This document shows, in pieces, positions 7,720 through 17,027 of a stretch of 64,000 bases of DNA. The notes under the pieces are model-generated. The model saw only the letters and a list, made by a program, of their open reading frames with translations, was not told the DNA's origin and searched no databases. Position 1 is the first letter of the stretch, and every line of letters starts with the position of its first letter. The DNA is from Prochlorococcus marinus str. MIT 9313 (lineage in GTDB: Bacteria; Cyanobacteriota; Cyanobacteriia; PCC-6307; Cyanobiaceae), in NCBI RefSeq assembly GCF_000011485.1, contig NC_005071.1:310001-374000 (forward strand). Reading direction: 5' to 3'. The position numbers and the translations under genes were made by a program.

Positions 7720-10044
7720 ATGAAAGGATTTGGAGAAAAGAAAGAAATAAAAAATAAACAGCCCTCCAAGAAGTTTGCCCGAATACCGCCTGATCAACTC
7801 AAGGCTATCGCTTTTAAACATCACCAACAAGGCAATATAAATGAGGCACAAAAAGCCTATCAGGAATTTATTAATAGTGGTTTAAGTGATCCAGATGTAT
7901 TCTCTAATTTCGCATTGATCTGTCAATCCCAAGGAGAGATTGACAAGGCAATAAACATCTATAAGAGAAGCATCAAACTATTTCCACGCCATGCTTTTTC
8001 ACATGCAAACTTGGGATATCTTTTCTTTCAGATAGGAATGTTAGATGATGCTGAAGCAGCGATCCGCCAGGCAATTGTTATACAGCCTAACCTTGCCAAT
8101 GCTTATTCATACTTGGGTTTAGTCTTACGAGAAAAAGGAAGACTAACTGATGCAGAAGATATAACCCGAAAGGCCATTGAACTTCAGCCAGATTTGGTTG
8201 ATGCATACGTTAATCTTGGTCAGATCCTACAGAATCAAGGCAAACTAGATGAAGCAGAACATACAACACGCCAGGCAATTGAATTGCAAGATGATTCAGC
8301 AAGTATTTATCTGAATCTAGGTGGTATCCTGCAAGACCAAGGTGATTTAACTGATGCAGAAGCGAATACAAGAAAGGCAATGCATCTACAGGCCGATCTG
8401 CCTGATGTCAATTTAAACCTTTCTATAATTCTAAAGGACCTTGGTAGAATTGAGGAGGCTGTATTTCATGTAACAAGAGAAATTGAGCTTTACCCACAAA
8501 AGCAATCATCATATTTGCTTCTTAACTCTCTACTTGAGGAATCTGATCTTTCATTCTTGCCTGAACGACAGTCTAGAGTTTTGCTTCGTGGCCTATTAAA
8601 GAGAAATGATATTGCACATAAAAATCTATTTTCAGCAATTAATCTCTTGATCTCTGAAAAAACACTAGACAACATTTCAGGCATTAATCATAATTTATTT
8701 GACCACCCATCTTTTCAAAAAATTCTTGCTGATGATGAGATCATCAGTGCTCTTGGTTTGATGTTATTCACCACAATAGCCTGGGAGAAGGCGTTGACTA
8801 ATATACGCAAGCAAATATGCATTTCAATCCAAAATAATGTTTTTAATAAAAGGATTATTGACTTGACTATTGCTCTTGCGGAGCAGTGTTTCCTTAATGA
8901 ATATATTTTTACATGCACCAAGCAAGAATTGGATGCAATCGAACAGTTTAAACTTTCTTGCTTGAGAAGTGACTTTGATCTGAAAACTCTTTCCATCTTA
9001 GCTTGTTATATACCCATTACTCATCTTTGTGAACAGTTCCCTTCATTAAGAGGATTCATCGATGCAAATGAGAAATTAAATAATTTAAAAATAATGCAAC
9101 TCGTTGAACCAGAACGCGAACATGAGCTTGCAGCATCTATTCCTAAATATGGATCTATAGATGATGGTACTTCTATTCAGGTTAAAAAGCAGTATGAAGA
9201 GAACCCTTATCCGCGTTGGAGATATGCTTCTTATTCATGTGAAAATGTTCAAACTATATCTTCAGCGATTAACAACGAAATAAACCCTAATCGGGTCTCA
9301 ATTATTTTGCCCAATCAGAGATCTCGAGTTTTAATAGCTGGCTGTGGAACAGGACAGCAAATATTCGATGCCCTCTCTTATTCTAACTCTGAATTAACTG
9401 CTATCGATCTCAGCTCTTCTAGTATCGCTTATGCAAAGCGTAAGGCTCATGAATATGGAATTGAGCATATAAGATTTATTGAGATGGATATTCTTGATCT
9501 TCCGAAACTAAATGAAGAGTTTGATCTCATAGAATGTACGGGTGTTCTTCATCATATGAAGGATCCATCTGAAGGTCTGCAATCTCTACTTAAAATACTC
9601 GCAGCGGATGGAATGCTCAAATTAGGATTTTATAGTGAGTTAGCACGTCAAGATATTGTCGAGGCTAGGAAAATTATTAAATCTGAATCTTTTGAGGCTA
9701 GTAATGAAGGTATTCGTCTATTTAGGAACAAAATAATTAATGGTGAATATCCGAACATTAGTTCAATCTCAAACTGGCCAGACTTTTACACAACTTCTAT
9801 GTGTAGAGATCTTTGTTTTCATATTATGGAACATCGTTATTCACTAGAGATGATAGCATCTCTGCTTGACCAATTTGAACTTAGATTCTTAGGCTTTGTG
9901 TTACCCAGTTTTGTTAAAAAGGATTATGGCAGAGCTTATCCATCTGATTCAATGCAGACTGACCTCGGCTATTGGCAACAGTATGAACAAGTCAATCCCA
10001 ACACCTTTCGACAAATGTACCAATTTTGGACGAATCAAAGATAA
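7720..10044 (+). CDS. TPR protein fused to a class I SAM methyltransferase
   Basis: This 774-aa protein has about six 34-residue TPR units at residues 25-265 (for example AYSYLGLVLREKGRLTDAE). A poorly conserved linker to about 480 follows. Next comes the YEENPYPRW motif typical of TPR-methyltransferase fusions, then a Rossmann methyltransferase with VLIAGCGTGQQIFDAL, LTAIDLSSSSIAYAK and a LIECTGVLHHMKDP motif. The SAM-binding glycine motif is intact. Such fusions occur widely in marine cyanobacteria, but the substrate is unknown; glycan or protein modification is a guess. The gene is AT-rich and sits in the accessory block. Confidence 0.85.
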   Translation: MKGFGEKKEIKNKQPSKKFARIPPDQLKAIAFKHHQQGNINEAQKAYQEFINSGLSDPDVFSNFALICQSQGEIDKAINIYKRSIKLFPRHAFSHANLGYLFFQIGMLDDAEAAIRQAIVIQPNLANAYSYLGLVLREKGRLTDAEDITRKAIELQPDLVDAYVNLGQILQNQGKLDEAEHTTRQAIELQDDSASIYLNLGGILQDQGDLTDAEANTRKAMHLQADLPDVNLNLSIILKDLGRIEEAVFHVTREIELYPQKQSSYLLLNSLLEESDLSFLPERQSRVLLRGLLKRNDIAHKNLFSAINLLISEKTLDNISGINHNLFDHPSFQKILADDEIISALGLMLFTTIAWEKALTNIRKQICISIQNNVFNKRIIDLTIALAEQCFLNEYIFTCTKQELDAIEQFKLSCLRSDFDLKTLSILACYIPITHLCEQFPSLRGFIDANEKLNNLKIMQLVEPEREHELAASIPKYGSIDDGTSIQVKKQYEENPYPRWRYASYSCENVQTISSAINNEINPNRVSIILPNQRSRVLIAGCGTGQQIFDALSYSNSELTAIDLSSSSIAYAKRKAHEYGIEHIRFIEMDILDLPKLNEEFDLIECTGVLHHMKDPSEGLQSLLKILAADGMLKLGFYSELARQDIVEARKIIKSESFEASNEGIRLFRNKIINGEYPNISSISNWPDFYTTSMCRDLCFHIMEHRYSLEMIASLLDQFELRFLGFVLPSFVKKDYGRAYPSDSMQTDLGYWQQYEQVNPNTFRQMYQFWTNQR

Positions 10045-10170
10045 TGGCTTATGCCTAAATATTCTGCATAAATAATGATCATTTTGGTGTTGAACACCAT
10101 GCTTATATGGGTGGATTGCCTGGCAACCAGTCCAATGGTATAATGTTGGCTCATAATCAATACAATGATC

Positions 10171-10431
10171 ATGGAAGATCCTGAGAGCAATGCAAGTTCG
10201 AGTAACGACCAAACGGAAGCCTTCGAGCCGCCAAAAAATAGATTTGGAATACCATATTTGCTCGCAACTGATAAAGAAGAAAAAGATATGCCTAAAAAAG
10301 AGGTGCTTAATGTGTTAGGCCTACAATTATCTGCACCAGCGGGAATGCAGAACCCGTTGTTGATCTTCTTTGGATTAATTGGTGTTAATATTGCAATTAT
10401 TGGATACTTTACATACATGCTAAATAAATAG
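10171..10431 (+). CDS. Small single-pass membrane protein
   Basis: The protein is 86 aa if started at MEDPESNAS (10171). A polar N-terminus rich in Ser, Asn and acidic residues leads to one strong C-terminal membrane helix (PLLIFFGLIGVNIAIIGYF) and a short basic end. This resembles the layout of small thylakoid proteins, but the chlorophyll-binding motif of high-light-inducible proteins (ExxNGR) is absent, so I do not call it one. Function unknown. Confidence 0.55.
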   Translation: MEDPESNASSSNDQTEAFEPPKNRFGIPYLLATDKEEKDMPKKEVLNVLGLQLSAPAGMQNPLLIFFGLIGVNIAIIGYFTYMLNK

Positions 10432-10813
10432 TCTTGTCTTAATCTTGCTGTTTGCTTTCAAAGCGTATTGTTTGTTCGCTCGCTGTTAATGTATTCACCA
10501 AGACTGCTTGAATCAGGTAGTGTAAATACTGCTCACTAGAACTTCCTTGAATTTTTTACTGTTTTATATCTTGAAAATTCTATAGGTTTATAGCTCTAAT
10601 TCCTTTAGGTGTTTACCATTCTTTTATTGAGTTGCTACAAGCAGATATACTTTGGAGAATAGAATAATGACTTTCTGCGATTCGCATTCTTCTAATCTAA
10701 TCGGACTATGACATCAAAAGGCTATAAATGAGCCTTAACCTTGTTCTGATTTGATGATCTAGAAATGAGATGCTGAAAGAAACAATTGCAAAGACTTTCT
10801 CTTTAAGAGATAA
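10432..10813. other. AT-rich gap without a gene
   Basis: About 380 bases of AT-rich sequence lie between the small membrane protein and the broken TVP38 gene. I see no convincing frame, RNA gene or strong terminator in it. Confidence 0.5.
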
Positions 10814-11560
10814 TCATTGACTGGCTGTTCTTTTGGTATTATCTTGCCTTCTTTGTAGGACTATATTGATTATTGCCAGAGAAAATATTATTGTGATAGA
10901 GGCAATGAATATTGTTAGAGGTTGTCCCTGGAGTGCCTTTATATTCCCATTAATAATTTCTTGGATTTCAATGCCTCCAAGGCGTTTTAGTGCATATCCA
11001 CTTGCAACAAATGGGGCGTCTGATATTATGATGCTAAAGAATAATGCAGGCAGAAACTTTTTCCATGTAACTTTTGTAAGTCCTAATCCATAACAAACAA
11101 AATCAAATAAATTCGACATTAAAAAACTTGTCATCAAGAAAAAGTTTTGCTCTAAATGTTTTTTGCTAAAATTTTCAACACGATTCATCAGATTCTTACC
11201 TACGAGTTTCTCAATTAAAGCTCTGCCAAATTTCCTGGAAAGGGTGAAGCAAGAACAACAAGCGACCAGATCTGCTACGAAAATAACCAACAAGCCTTGT
11301 TGGAATCCAAAGAAATAACCAGAGAGAACAGAGCATTATGTGCCAGGAAGTATTGGAATGATGATACTTATTGACCGTAGGGCGAAAATAATCCCAATTG
11401 CCCATAGCCCTAACGATTCAACTCCGCCATCGATAGCTTTTAGCCAACTTCCTATCGTTGATACATCAAGAAATTGAGCAATATAAATCATTAGAGCTAC
11501 TATGAGTATGCTGATTATTAAATAAGAGTATTTCGTCCGATTGAGCTGTATTCTGATCAC
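10814..11560 (-). pseudogene. TVP38/TMEM64-family membrane protein with an in-frame stop
   Basis: One reading frame of 249 codons is interrupted by a single TAA at codon 75. The N-terminal piece ends RSISIIIPILPGT and the downstream piece resumes CSVLSGYFFGFQQGL. The intact homologue at 40276-40920 reads LPSSAYSLLAGSLLGFKTGY at the same place, so the stop replaces one residue with no frame change. The rest keeps family features (ADLVACCSCFTLSRKFGR, LEQNFFLMTSFLMSNLFDF). TVP38/DedA proteins are multi-pass membrane proteins implicated in lipid handling. The gene is probably inactive unless the stop is read through or is a sequence error. Confidence 0.8.
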
Positions 11561-11696
11561 TTTTTAGTGGATTTAACTAACTGACTATAGCATTTGCATG
11601 TTTTCGAGTCTATCCGAATTAAACAAGCTTTTGCTTAGGTAATGGATAAGTAGGAATACAATATAATTACGATCAAAGCCCCTCAGAACAACGCTA

Positions 11697-12599
11697 GTGC
11701 ACTTCCAGGACATCATCACGACCCTGAATTCCTTTTGGGCTGATCAGGGCTGTGTGCTGTTGCAGCCTTATGACACGGAAAAGGGTGCCGGCACGATGAG
11801 TCCCCATACCGTTCTGCGCGCTATTGGACCAGAGCCCTGGGCTGTGGCTTATCCAGAGCCCTGTCGTCGGCCGACCGATGGTCGCTACGGCGACAACCCC
11901 AATCGCGCTCAACACTATTTTCAATATCAGGTATTGATCAAGCCCTCTCCAGTTGGTATTCAGGAGACGTATCTTGCATCGCTTGAAGCTTTAGGAGTTT
12001 GTACGGCGGAACATGACATTCGCTTTGTAGAAGACAACTGGGAATCACCCACTCTTGGAGCCTGGGGGGTTGGTTGGGAAGTGTGGCTTGATGGTATGGA
12101 GGTTACACAGTTCACTTATTTTCAGCAATGTGGTGGTCTTGATTGCAGCCCTGTGCCGATCGAGATCACTTATGGCATTGAGAGACTGGCCATGTATTTA
12201 CAGAATGTTGAGAATATTTGGGATCTCAGCTGGAATAACAAACGAAGCTATGGCGATATCTGGCTTTCTCTAGAAAAGGGTCAGTGCGACTTTAATTTTG
12301 AATCATCGGATCCAAGTCGCCTTAAACAGTTGTTCGATCTTTATGAAGCGGAAGCGTCAGACCTGATCGCAAAGCAGCTTCCAGCACCCGCACTTGATTT
12401 CGTTCTTAAATGTAGCCATACTTTCAACCTCCTGGAGGCTCGTGGCGTGATTTCGGTCACGGAGCGAACAGCCACGATTGGCAGAATTCGCAGTTTGGCT
12501 CGCGGGGTGGCAGAGGCTTGGTTAACAGAAAGGGAGGCAATGGGATTCCCATTGCTTAATAACAAGGCACTTCCTTTAGACCAGCCATTGCAATCTTAA
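11697..12599 (+). CDS. glyQ: Glycyl-tRNA synthetase alpha subunit
   Basis: This 300-aa protein with a GTG start has the normal length for the alpha chain of the heterotetrameric bacterial GlyRS. It is almost invariant at the N-terminus ([31 protein letters not shown]), then [26 protein letters not shown] and [16 protein letters not shown]. It forms glycyl-adenylate and charges tRNA-Gly together with GlyS, which is not nearby. It marks the return to core sequence after the AT-rich block. Confidence 0.97.
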   Translation: MHFQDIITTLNSFWADQGCVLLQPYDTEKGAGTMSPHTVLRAIGPEPWAVAYPEPCRRPTDGRYGDNPNRAQHYFQYQVLIKPSPVGIQETYLASLEALGVCTAEHDIRFVEDNWESPTLGAWGVGWEVWLDGMEVTQFTYFQQCGGLDCSPVPIEITYGIERLAMYLQNVENIWDLSWNNKRSYGDIWLSLEKGQCDFNFESSDPSRLKQLFDLYEAEASDLIAKQLPAPALDFVLKCSHTFNLLEARGVISVTERTATIGRIRSLARGVAEAWLTEREAMGFPLLNNKALPLDQPLQS

Positions 12600-12752
12600 A
12601 TGACTCAATAAAATTCAAGGGCCTGTTTTCACGCACCTGACCTTGCCTGTATCAATTGATACTTAGGGCTGTTAATTGTGTCCGTTGTGAACACTGATCT
12701 TTTCACTATCTTTTGCTGGCCCATGTTTTGGGCTCTTTGTGTGAGGAACTAA

Positions 12753-14363
12753 ATGAAACTCTTCCAGCAATTGCTGGTGGCACCTGCTGCCTTGGGCCTG
12801 ATGGCCCCCATGGCTGCTAATGCCGCAGACCTAGACATCAAAGGTGTGTCCGATTATTCGGCCTCCAGCGAGCAGGTCACCAGCATCTCCCAATTCCAAG
12901 ATGTTTACCCAACCGACTGGGCTTATCAGGCGCTGAGCAACCTGATTGAGCGCTACGGCTGTGTAGCTGGCTATCCAAGCGGTAGCTACTTGGGCAACAG
13001 AGCAATGACCCGCTTTGAAGCGGCTGCTCTATTGAATGCCTGCCTCGATCGCATCACTGAGGTAACTGACGAACTGCGTCGCTTGATGCAGGAATTCGAG
13101 CAGGAGCTCGCCATCCTCAAGGGCCGTGTTGATGGGCTAGAAGCCCGCGTTGGTGAACTCGAGGCCACTCAGTTCTCCACCACTACCAAGCTGAACGGTA
13201 AGGCCCATATGGTTCTTGGCGGAACCAGCTATACCGGTGACGAGACCGATGACCTTACGGATGATGGGGACTATCTGGGAACTGACGCACTTACTTTCAA
13301 CTACACTCTGCAGTTAGATCTGAACACCAGTTTCACGGGTAAGGATCTTCTCTATACTCGTCTGAAGACAGGTAACTTTGCAGATAGTGCATTTGGTGGC
13401 AAGGGTTATGTGAAGCCCGCCTACTTGAATGTTGCCAATAACAATCAAGATGTCGTTAAAGTCGACAAGCTTTGGTATACCTTCCCCATTGGTGACGACT
13501 TCACTGCTTGGATTGGTGCCAAGATTGAAAACTACTACATGCTTGGTAGTGCACCATCACTTTACCAGCCAATCTTGAAAGCCTTCAAGTTGGGTGGTAA
13601 CTATGGTGTTTACGGTGCAAGTACAGGGCAAGGCTTAGGTTTGGCCTGGAAGTCGCCAGTCGACGATCCGATGGATGCCAGGTTTGGCATTAGTGCCAAT
13701 TATGTGGCCAAAGAAGGCGACAATGGTGATCCTTCTGATGGTGGTGTAGGCAACGGTAATTCCAAAGGTAAGTTTCTCGCCAAGGTCGATTACGGCAATC
13801 CTCAGTGGCAAGTTTCTGCGGCTTATGCCTACACCCAACAAGGCATGACTCAAGGCTTTGGTACGTCAGATGGTGGTGCCAGCGTCTATAGCAAGTGCAG
13901 AGGCACAAGTTCTTGTGGTGCTGATTCCAATGGAGTCGCGTTTAGAGCTTTTTGGCAGCCAGATGAGCCAGGCTTGATTCCTTCCTTCAGTGTTGGTTAC
14001 GACTTCACTGATTACAACCTGCCAGATGAGGCAGCAGATGGCACCCGCGAGCAAAGCATGGCTTGGTTCGCAGGCATGATGTGGAAGGATGCCTTCATTG
14101 AGGGCAATACCCTTGGCGCTGCAGTCTCTGAGCTTCAGTGGGTGACCCAACAGAAGGGTGATGACACTCCTGATGACGGCAACATGGCGTTCGAGCTGTG
14201 GTACAAGTTCCAGGTCACAGATAACATCTCTGTGACACCAGCTGTTTTCTATCTGAGCCGTCCGTTTGGAGAGAAAACAGGAACAGCTACAAAGTACGGT
14301 GGCAAAGGAGCTGATACTTTCGGTACCTTCGGTGGCCTCGTTCAAACGACATTTAAGTTCTGA
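12753..14363 (+). CDS. SLH-domain iron-uptake-type porin
   Basis: This 536-aa outer-membrane protein begins with a signal peptide ending near ANA. An SLH domain follows at about residues 47-95 (FQDVYPTDWAYQALSNL, MTRFEAAALLNACLDR), then a short coiled coil (ELRRLMQEFEQELAILKGRV). A long beta-barrel rich in alternating aromatic and polar residues ends in Phe (TTFKF), the usual barrel terminus. The family (cyanobacterial SomA/SomB, OprB-like) anchors to peptidoglycan through SLH and passes small solutes or inorganic ions. It stands alone, with a strong terminator about 50 bases after the stop. FutA and PiuC-like genes downstream make an iron connection plausible. Confidence 0.92.
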   Translation: MKLFQQLLVAPAALGLMAPMAANAADLDIKGVSDYSASSEQVTSISQFQDVYPTDWAYQALSNLIERYGCVAGYPSGSYLGNRAMTRFEAAALLNACLDRITEVTDELRRLMQEFEQELAILKGRVDGLEARVGELEATQFSTTTKLNGKAHMVLGGTSYTGDETDDLTDDGDYLGTDALTFNYTLQLDLNTSFTGKDLLYTRLKTGNFADSAFGGKGYVKPAYLNVANNNQDVVKVDKLWYTFPIGDDFTAWIGAKIENYYMLGSAPSLYQPILKAFKLGGNYGVYGASTGQGLGLAWKSPVDDPMDARFGISANYVAKEGDNGDPSDGGVGNGNSKGKFLAKVDYGNPQWQVSAAYAYTQQGMTQGFGTSDGGASVYSKCRGTSSCGADSNGVAFRAFWQPDEPGLIPSFSVGYDFTDYNLPDEAADGTREQSMAWFAGMMWKDAFIEGNTLGAAVSELQWVTQQKGDDTPDDGNMAFELWYKFQVTDNISVTPAVFYLSRPFGEKTGTATKYGGKGADTFGTFGGLVQTTFKF

Positions 14364-14384
14364 TCTGAGCGAGGGAGGGGATCA

Positions 14385-14394
14385 CCCCCCCCCC
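14385..14394 (+). repeat. Run of ten C
   Basis: A homopolymer of ten cytosines lies between the porin stop and its terminator, facing a G-rich stretch (GAGGGAGGGG, 14371-14380) with which it could pair. Such tracts are prone to slippage but this one is outside the coding frame. Confidence 0.8.
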
Positions 14395-14413
14395 TGGTTC
14401 GTCAGAACATCAA

Positions 14414-14441
14414 GGCGCCCCTAGAGCGGGCGCCTTTTTTT
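14414..14441 (+). terminator. Rho-independent terminator of the porin gene
   Basis: GGCGCCC (14414-14420) pairs with GGGCGCC (14428-14434) around a CTAGAGC loop and is followed by seven T. It lies about 50 bases downstream of the porin stop. Confidence 0.93.
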
Positions 14442-14617
14442 GTCTTTGCAAGTCATTTAAAGCTGAAGAGAGCAAAGCAGAAGACTTCATCACGCAAACA
14501 AGCTCTTGTTCTTTTATCAATCAATCCACGATCACAGTGATGGGAAACTATGGCTCCCCTATTTCTTCAGGATTAGTATTGCCTCTTTTCTGAGTAGATT
14601 AGTTTTATTAGCCTTAA

Positions 14618-14651
14618 TAAAAAAGGCTCCTTCCTGATCAGAAGAAGCCTT
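14618..14651 (-). terminator. Rho-independent terminator of the small secreted protein gene
   Basis: Read on the minus strand, AAGGCTTCTTC and its complement flank a TGATCA loop, followed by a run of T. It is about 60 bases downstream of the stop at 14713 and points the right way for that gene. Confidence 0.8.
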
Positions 14652-14712
14652 GTGAATGAGCTTGATTGTCTTCGTTTAGAGCGGTGTTTTTGAAAACTAT
14701 TTCAGAATAGGT

Positions 14713-14961
14713 TCACCAGCAGTTTTCTCCTTCGCCGATCGGGACGCAAATATTAGATTTCTTTGCTTTTTTGGCAGCTTTCTTCGCATCTTCATCAGGT
14801 TTGCTTTCAGCATCGATGTCTTGATCAGTGGTCCACTCTTTCAGTCCACCCATATCACCTTCACCGCCTTCGCCAGCGTGACTGAGATTTGGCTGAAGTG
14901 CGTTTGCCGCCAGCAGTGCAGAAGCTGCAAGAAATATTGCTACAGGAGACTTTTTACTCAT
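14713..14961 (-). CDS. Small secreted protein, cyanobacterial hypothetical
   Basis: This 82-aa protein starts at the ATG at 14961 (MSKKSPVAIF), where a signal peptide with a HAGE cleavage region begins; the longer frame upstream adds an unlikely polar extension. The mature part has a Gly/Glu-rich start, a Lys/Ala helix (DAKKAAKKAKKSN) and a conserved-looking end, CVPIGEGENCW, with two cysteines that could form a disulphide. It is transcribed alone toward a clear terminator. Function unknown. Confidence 0.75.
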   Translation of the reverse strand: MSKKSPVAIFLAASALLAANALQPNLSHAGEGGEGDMGGLKEWTTDQDIDAESKPDEDAKKAAKKAKKSNICVPIGEGENCW

Positions 14962-15057
14962 GCTTTGCAGATAAGTGAATCTACATACATTTTGGCTCCT
15001 CCACGCCACCATTGTTTGGCGATTCGTTACTTGGCTTGGTATCAAATGACTCTGGCT

Positions 15058-15723
15058 TCAGCTGCCGAGGCGCCTGAGCAGGTTGGTGTAGGCCTGAAAG
15101 ATCAAGTCCAGTTCTGGTGAACGGCCATGCTCGGCAAGAAGGGCGCGGGCACCAGCATTGAGGCCAAACAGAATAGTGCGGTCTTCATTGCTGCTGATGT
15201 AGCTCTGGATCCAGCCAACACAAACCAGCCGTTCACCAGCAGTGACTGTTTCCACGGCATGCAGGCTTGTGCTGGGATAAATGATCACCTGGCCAGCTGG
15301 CAGCTTCACTTGTTTGCTGTCTTGCAAGGTTTGAATGCACAGAGCCCCCCCCTCGTAACTTTCTGGCTCGTTTAGAAACAGCGTGAAGGAGAGGTCGCTA
15401 CGCCCTGAGCTCATGTAGGCATTGTCGACATGCATTCCATAGCCCTGGCCAATGCCGGACCGACTGAACATCACCCCGTGGATGTGCCTTGGCAAGGCAA
15501 AGCTCTTCACAAGCGGATCCGATTCGAGCTGCTTAATCACCAGCTGGCTGTTTTCTTTGGCGGTTTTTGAGTTGCGATCCAGCTGGAGGTTGTTCTTGAC
15601 TTCGGCTGCTTGATAGCCCGCTGTTTTACGTCCGTCCTGCCATGAGGTTTCGTCAGCCAAGAGAGTTGCACGCAATTGGCTCACAGTTGCCTCATCAAGC
15701 AATGGATGGGTCAGGGGCTCCAT
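15058..15723 (-). CDS. PiuC-like Fe(II)/2-oxoglutarate hydroxylase
   Basis: This 221-aa PKHD-type dioxygenase shows the iron ligands His98-x-Asp100 (GYGMHVDNAYM) and His155 (TSLHAVETV), and Arg165 (GERLVCVG) for 2-oxoglutarate. Length matches the family. Family members such as PiuC/YbiX are often iron-regulated and found beside iron-transport genes. Here the gene is divergent from a FutA-type iron-binding protein across a 149-base gap, which supports a shared iron control region. I could not recognise a clear Fur box. The hydroxylated substrate is unknown. Confidence 0.9.
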   Translation of the reverse strand: MEPLTHPLLDEATVSQLRATLLADETSWQDGRKTAGYQAAEVKNNLQLDRNSKTAKENSQLVIKQLESDPLVKSFALPRHIHGVMFSRSGIGQGYGMHVDNAYMSSGRSDLSFTLFLNEPESYEGGALCIQTLQDSKQVKLPAGQVIIYPSTSLHAVETVTAGERLVCVGWIQSYISSNEDRTILFGLNAGARALLAEHGRSPELDLIFQAYTNLLRRLGS

Positions 15724-15872
15724 AGAGATTGCTGAGGAAATTCCATCATCAGAGCGTTGAGCCTCTTGGGTCGTGAGCGCATCATTTGTTACAGCAGCTG
15801 GTATGGAATGCGCAAGGAGGCTTTGAGTGCTCTCAATAGGGTGAGGCTTGCAACGTTAATGGTTTGTTGGCA

Positions 15873-16901
15873 ATGGGTTTGAAGGCGCGTCTTACGTATT
15901 CAGGCTTGGCGGCCGTTCTCGCCCTTGGCACTGGATTCAGCCAAAACGGTGTTGCGAATGCTCGAGAAGTACGTGTTTATTCAGGTCGGCACTACAACAC
16001 TGATCGTCAAATTTATAAGAAATTTTCCGAGCAAACAGGGATCAAGGTTCGGCTGATCGAATCTTCTGGGATTTCATTGTTAGAGCGTCTTAAACGAGAG
16101 GGGGCAAACTCTCAGGCCGATGTGATCATCCTTGTTGATGCTGCACGGATTAGTAATGCAGCAAAAGAGGGTCTTTTGCAACCTTCGCGCTCAGCAAAAT
16201 TGGATAGCGAAGTCCCCAGTGCCTATCGCGATCCGCGAGGTCGTTGGTATGGCCTGACCCGTCGCGTGCGGGTGATTGTTGCCAATCCATCGAAGGTGAA
16301 CGTCGGCAGTATTCGCACTTATGCCGATTTGGCTAGTCCCTCACTTCAAGGGAAGGTGTGTCTACGCAAGCGCAACAACGTCTACAACCAATCGTTAGTC
16401 GCTGATCAGCTTGTGTTGCGCGGTGAGGCGGCAACCAAGAGTTGGTTACAGGGAATGATCTCTAACGTTTCCCAGCCTTACTTTGGAGGAGATGTCTCCC
16501 TGGCTCGTGCTGTGTCACAAGGCATCTGCGGCGTTGGCATCGTTAATCACTACTATGTTGCGCGGATGCGTGCTGGTGTGAGCGGATCGAAAGACAAGGC
16601 TCTTGCTAATAAGCTCACGGTAATCACACCTGATCCCGCTCACGTCAATGTCAGTGCTGGTGGGTTGGCTAGGTATGCAAAGAATAAGAAGGAGGCGATT
16701 GAGTTGCTTGAATTTCTTGCTTCACCCGATGGCAGTCAAGGCATGGCTGGCCCCACCTATGAACATCCGTTGAATGGCTATGGCACGTCGTTAGAACTCA
16801 AAAAGTTCGGCACTTTCCGCCCCGATCGGGTCACGATTAGCCAGCTCGGAGCGAATAATTCCAAGGCGATTCAGTTGATGGCTCAATCAGGTTGGAAATA
16901 G
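15873..16901 (+). CDS. futA: Iron(III) ABC transporter substrate-binding protein (FutA/IdiA type)
   Basis: This 342-aa periplasmic protein uses the ATG at 15873 (MGLKARLTYSG), where the signal peptide begins; a TTG three codons upstream is less likely. The mature protein starts REVRVYSGRHYNTDRQIYKKF, typical of FutA. SADVIILVDAARISNA-like and VNHYYVAR segments carry probable tyrosine iron ligands. It captures ferric iron for an ABC importer whose membrane and ATPase genes are not in this window. It is divergent from a PiuC-like hydroxylase, which fits iron regulation. Confidence 0.93.
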   Translation: MGLKARLTYSGLAAVLALGTGFSQNGVANAREVRVYSGRHYNTDRQIYKKFSEQTGIKVRLIESSGISLLERLKREGANSQADVIILVDAARISNAAKEGLLQPSRSAKLDSEVPSAYRDPRGRWYGLTRRVRVIVANPSKVNVGSIRTYADLASPSLQGKVCLRKRNNVYNQSLVADQLVLRGEAATKSWLQGMISNVSQPYFGGDVSLARAVSQGICGVGIVNHYYVARMRAGVSGSKDKALANKLTVITPDPAHVNVSAGGLARYAKNKKEAIELLEFLASPDGSQGMAGPTYEHPLNGYGTSLELKKFGTFRPDRVTISQLGANNSKAIQLMAQSGWK

Positions 16902-17027
16902 GGTTTTAGGCTTGTGGGTTCAGGGCTAGAGCCCTTCTTAGGGAGATCCTTTGCCAGGTTCTTCCTTGAACCCTGCATACTGCGAAGCGCAGAGAGGGGA
17001 ATTCTCGAGATAGTCGTTTGAGTTTGT

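Noticed and set aside
10171-10431. High-light-inducible protein
   Set aside because: The single helix lacks the ExxNGR chlorophyll-binding motif.
15724-15872. Fur box between the PiuC-like gene and futA
   Set aside because: Expected from context, but no recognisable 19-bp iron box could be read by eye.
16922-16939. AGGGCT/AGCCCT hairpin after futA as a terminator
   Set aside because: The loop would be only two bases and the following T-tract is broken, so support is too weak.
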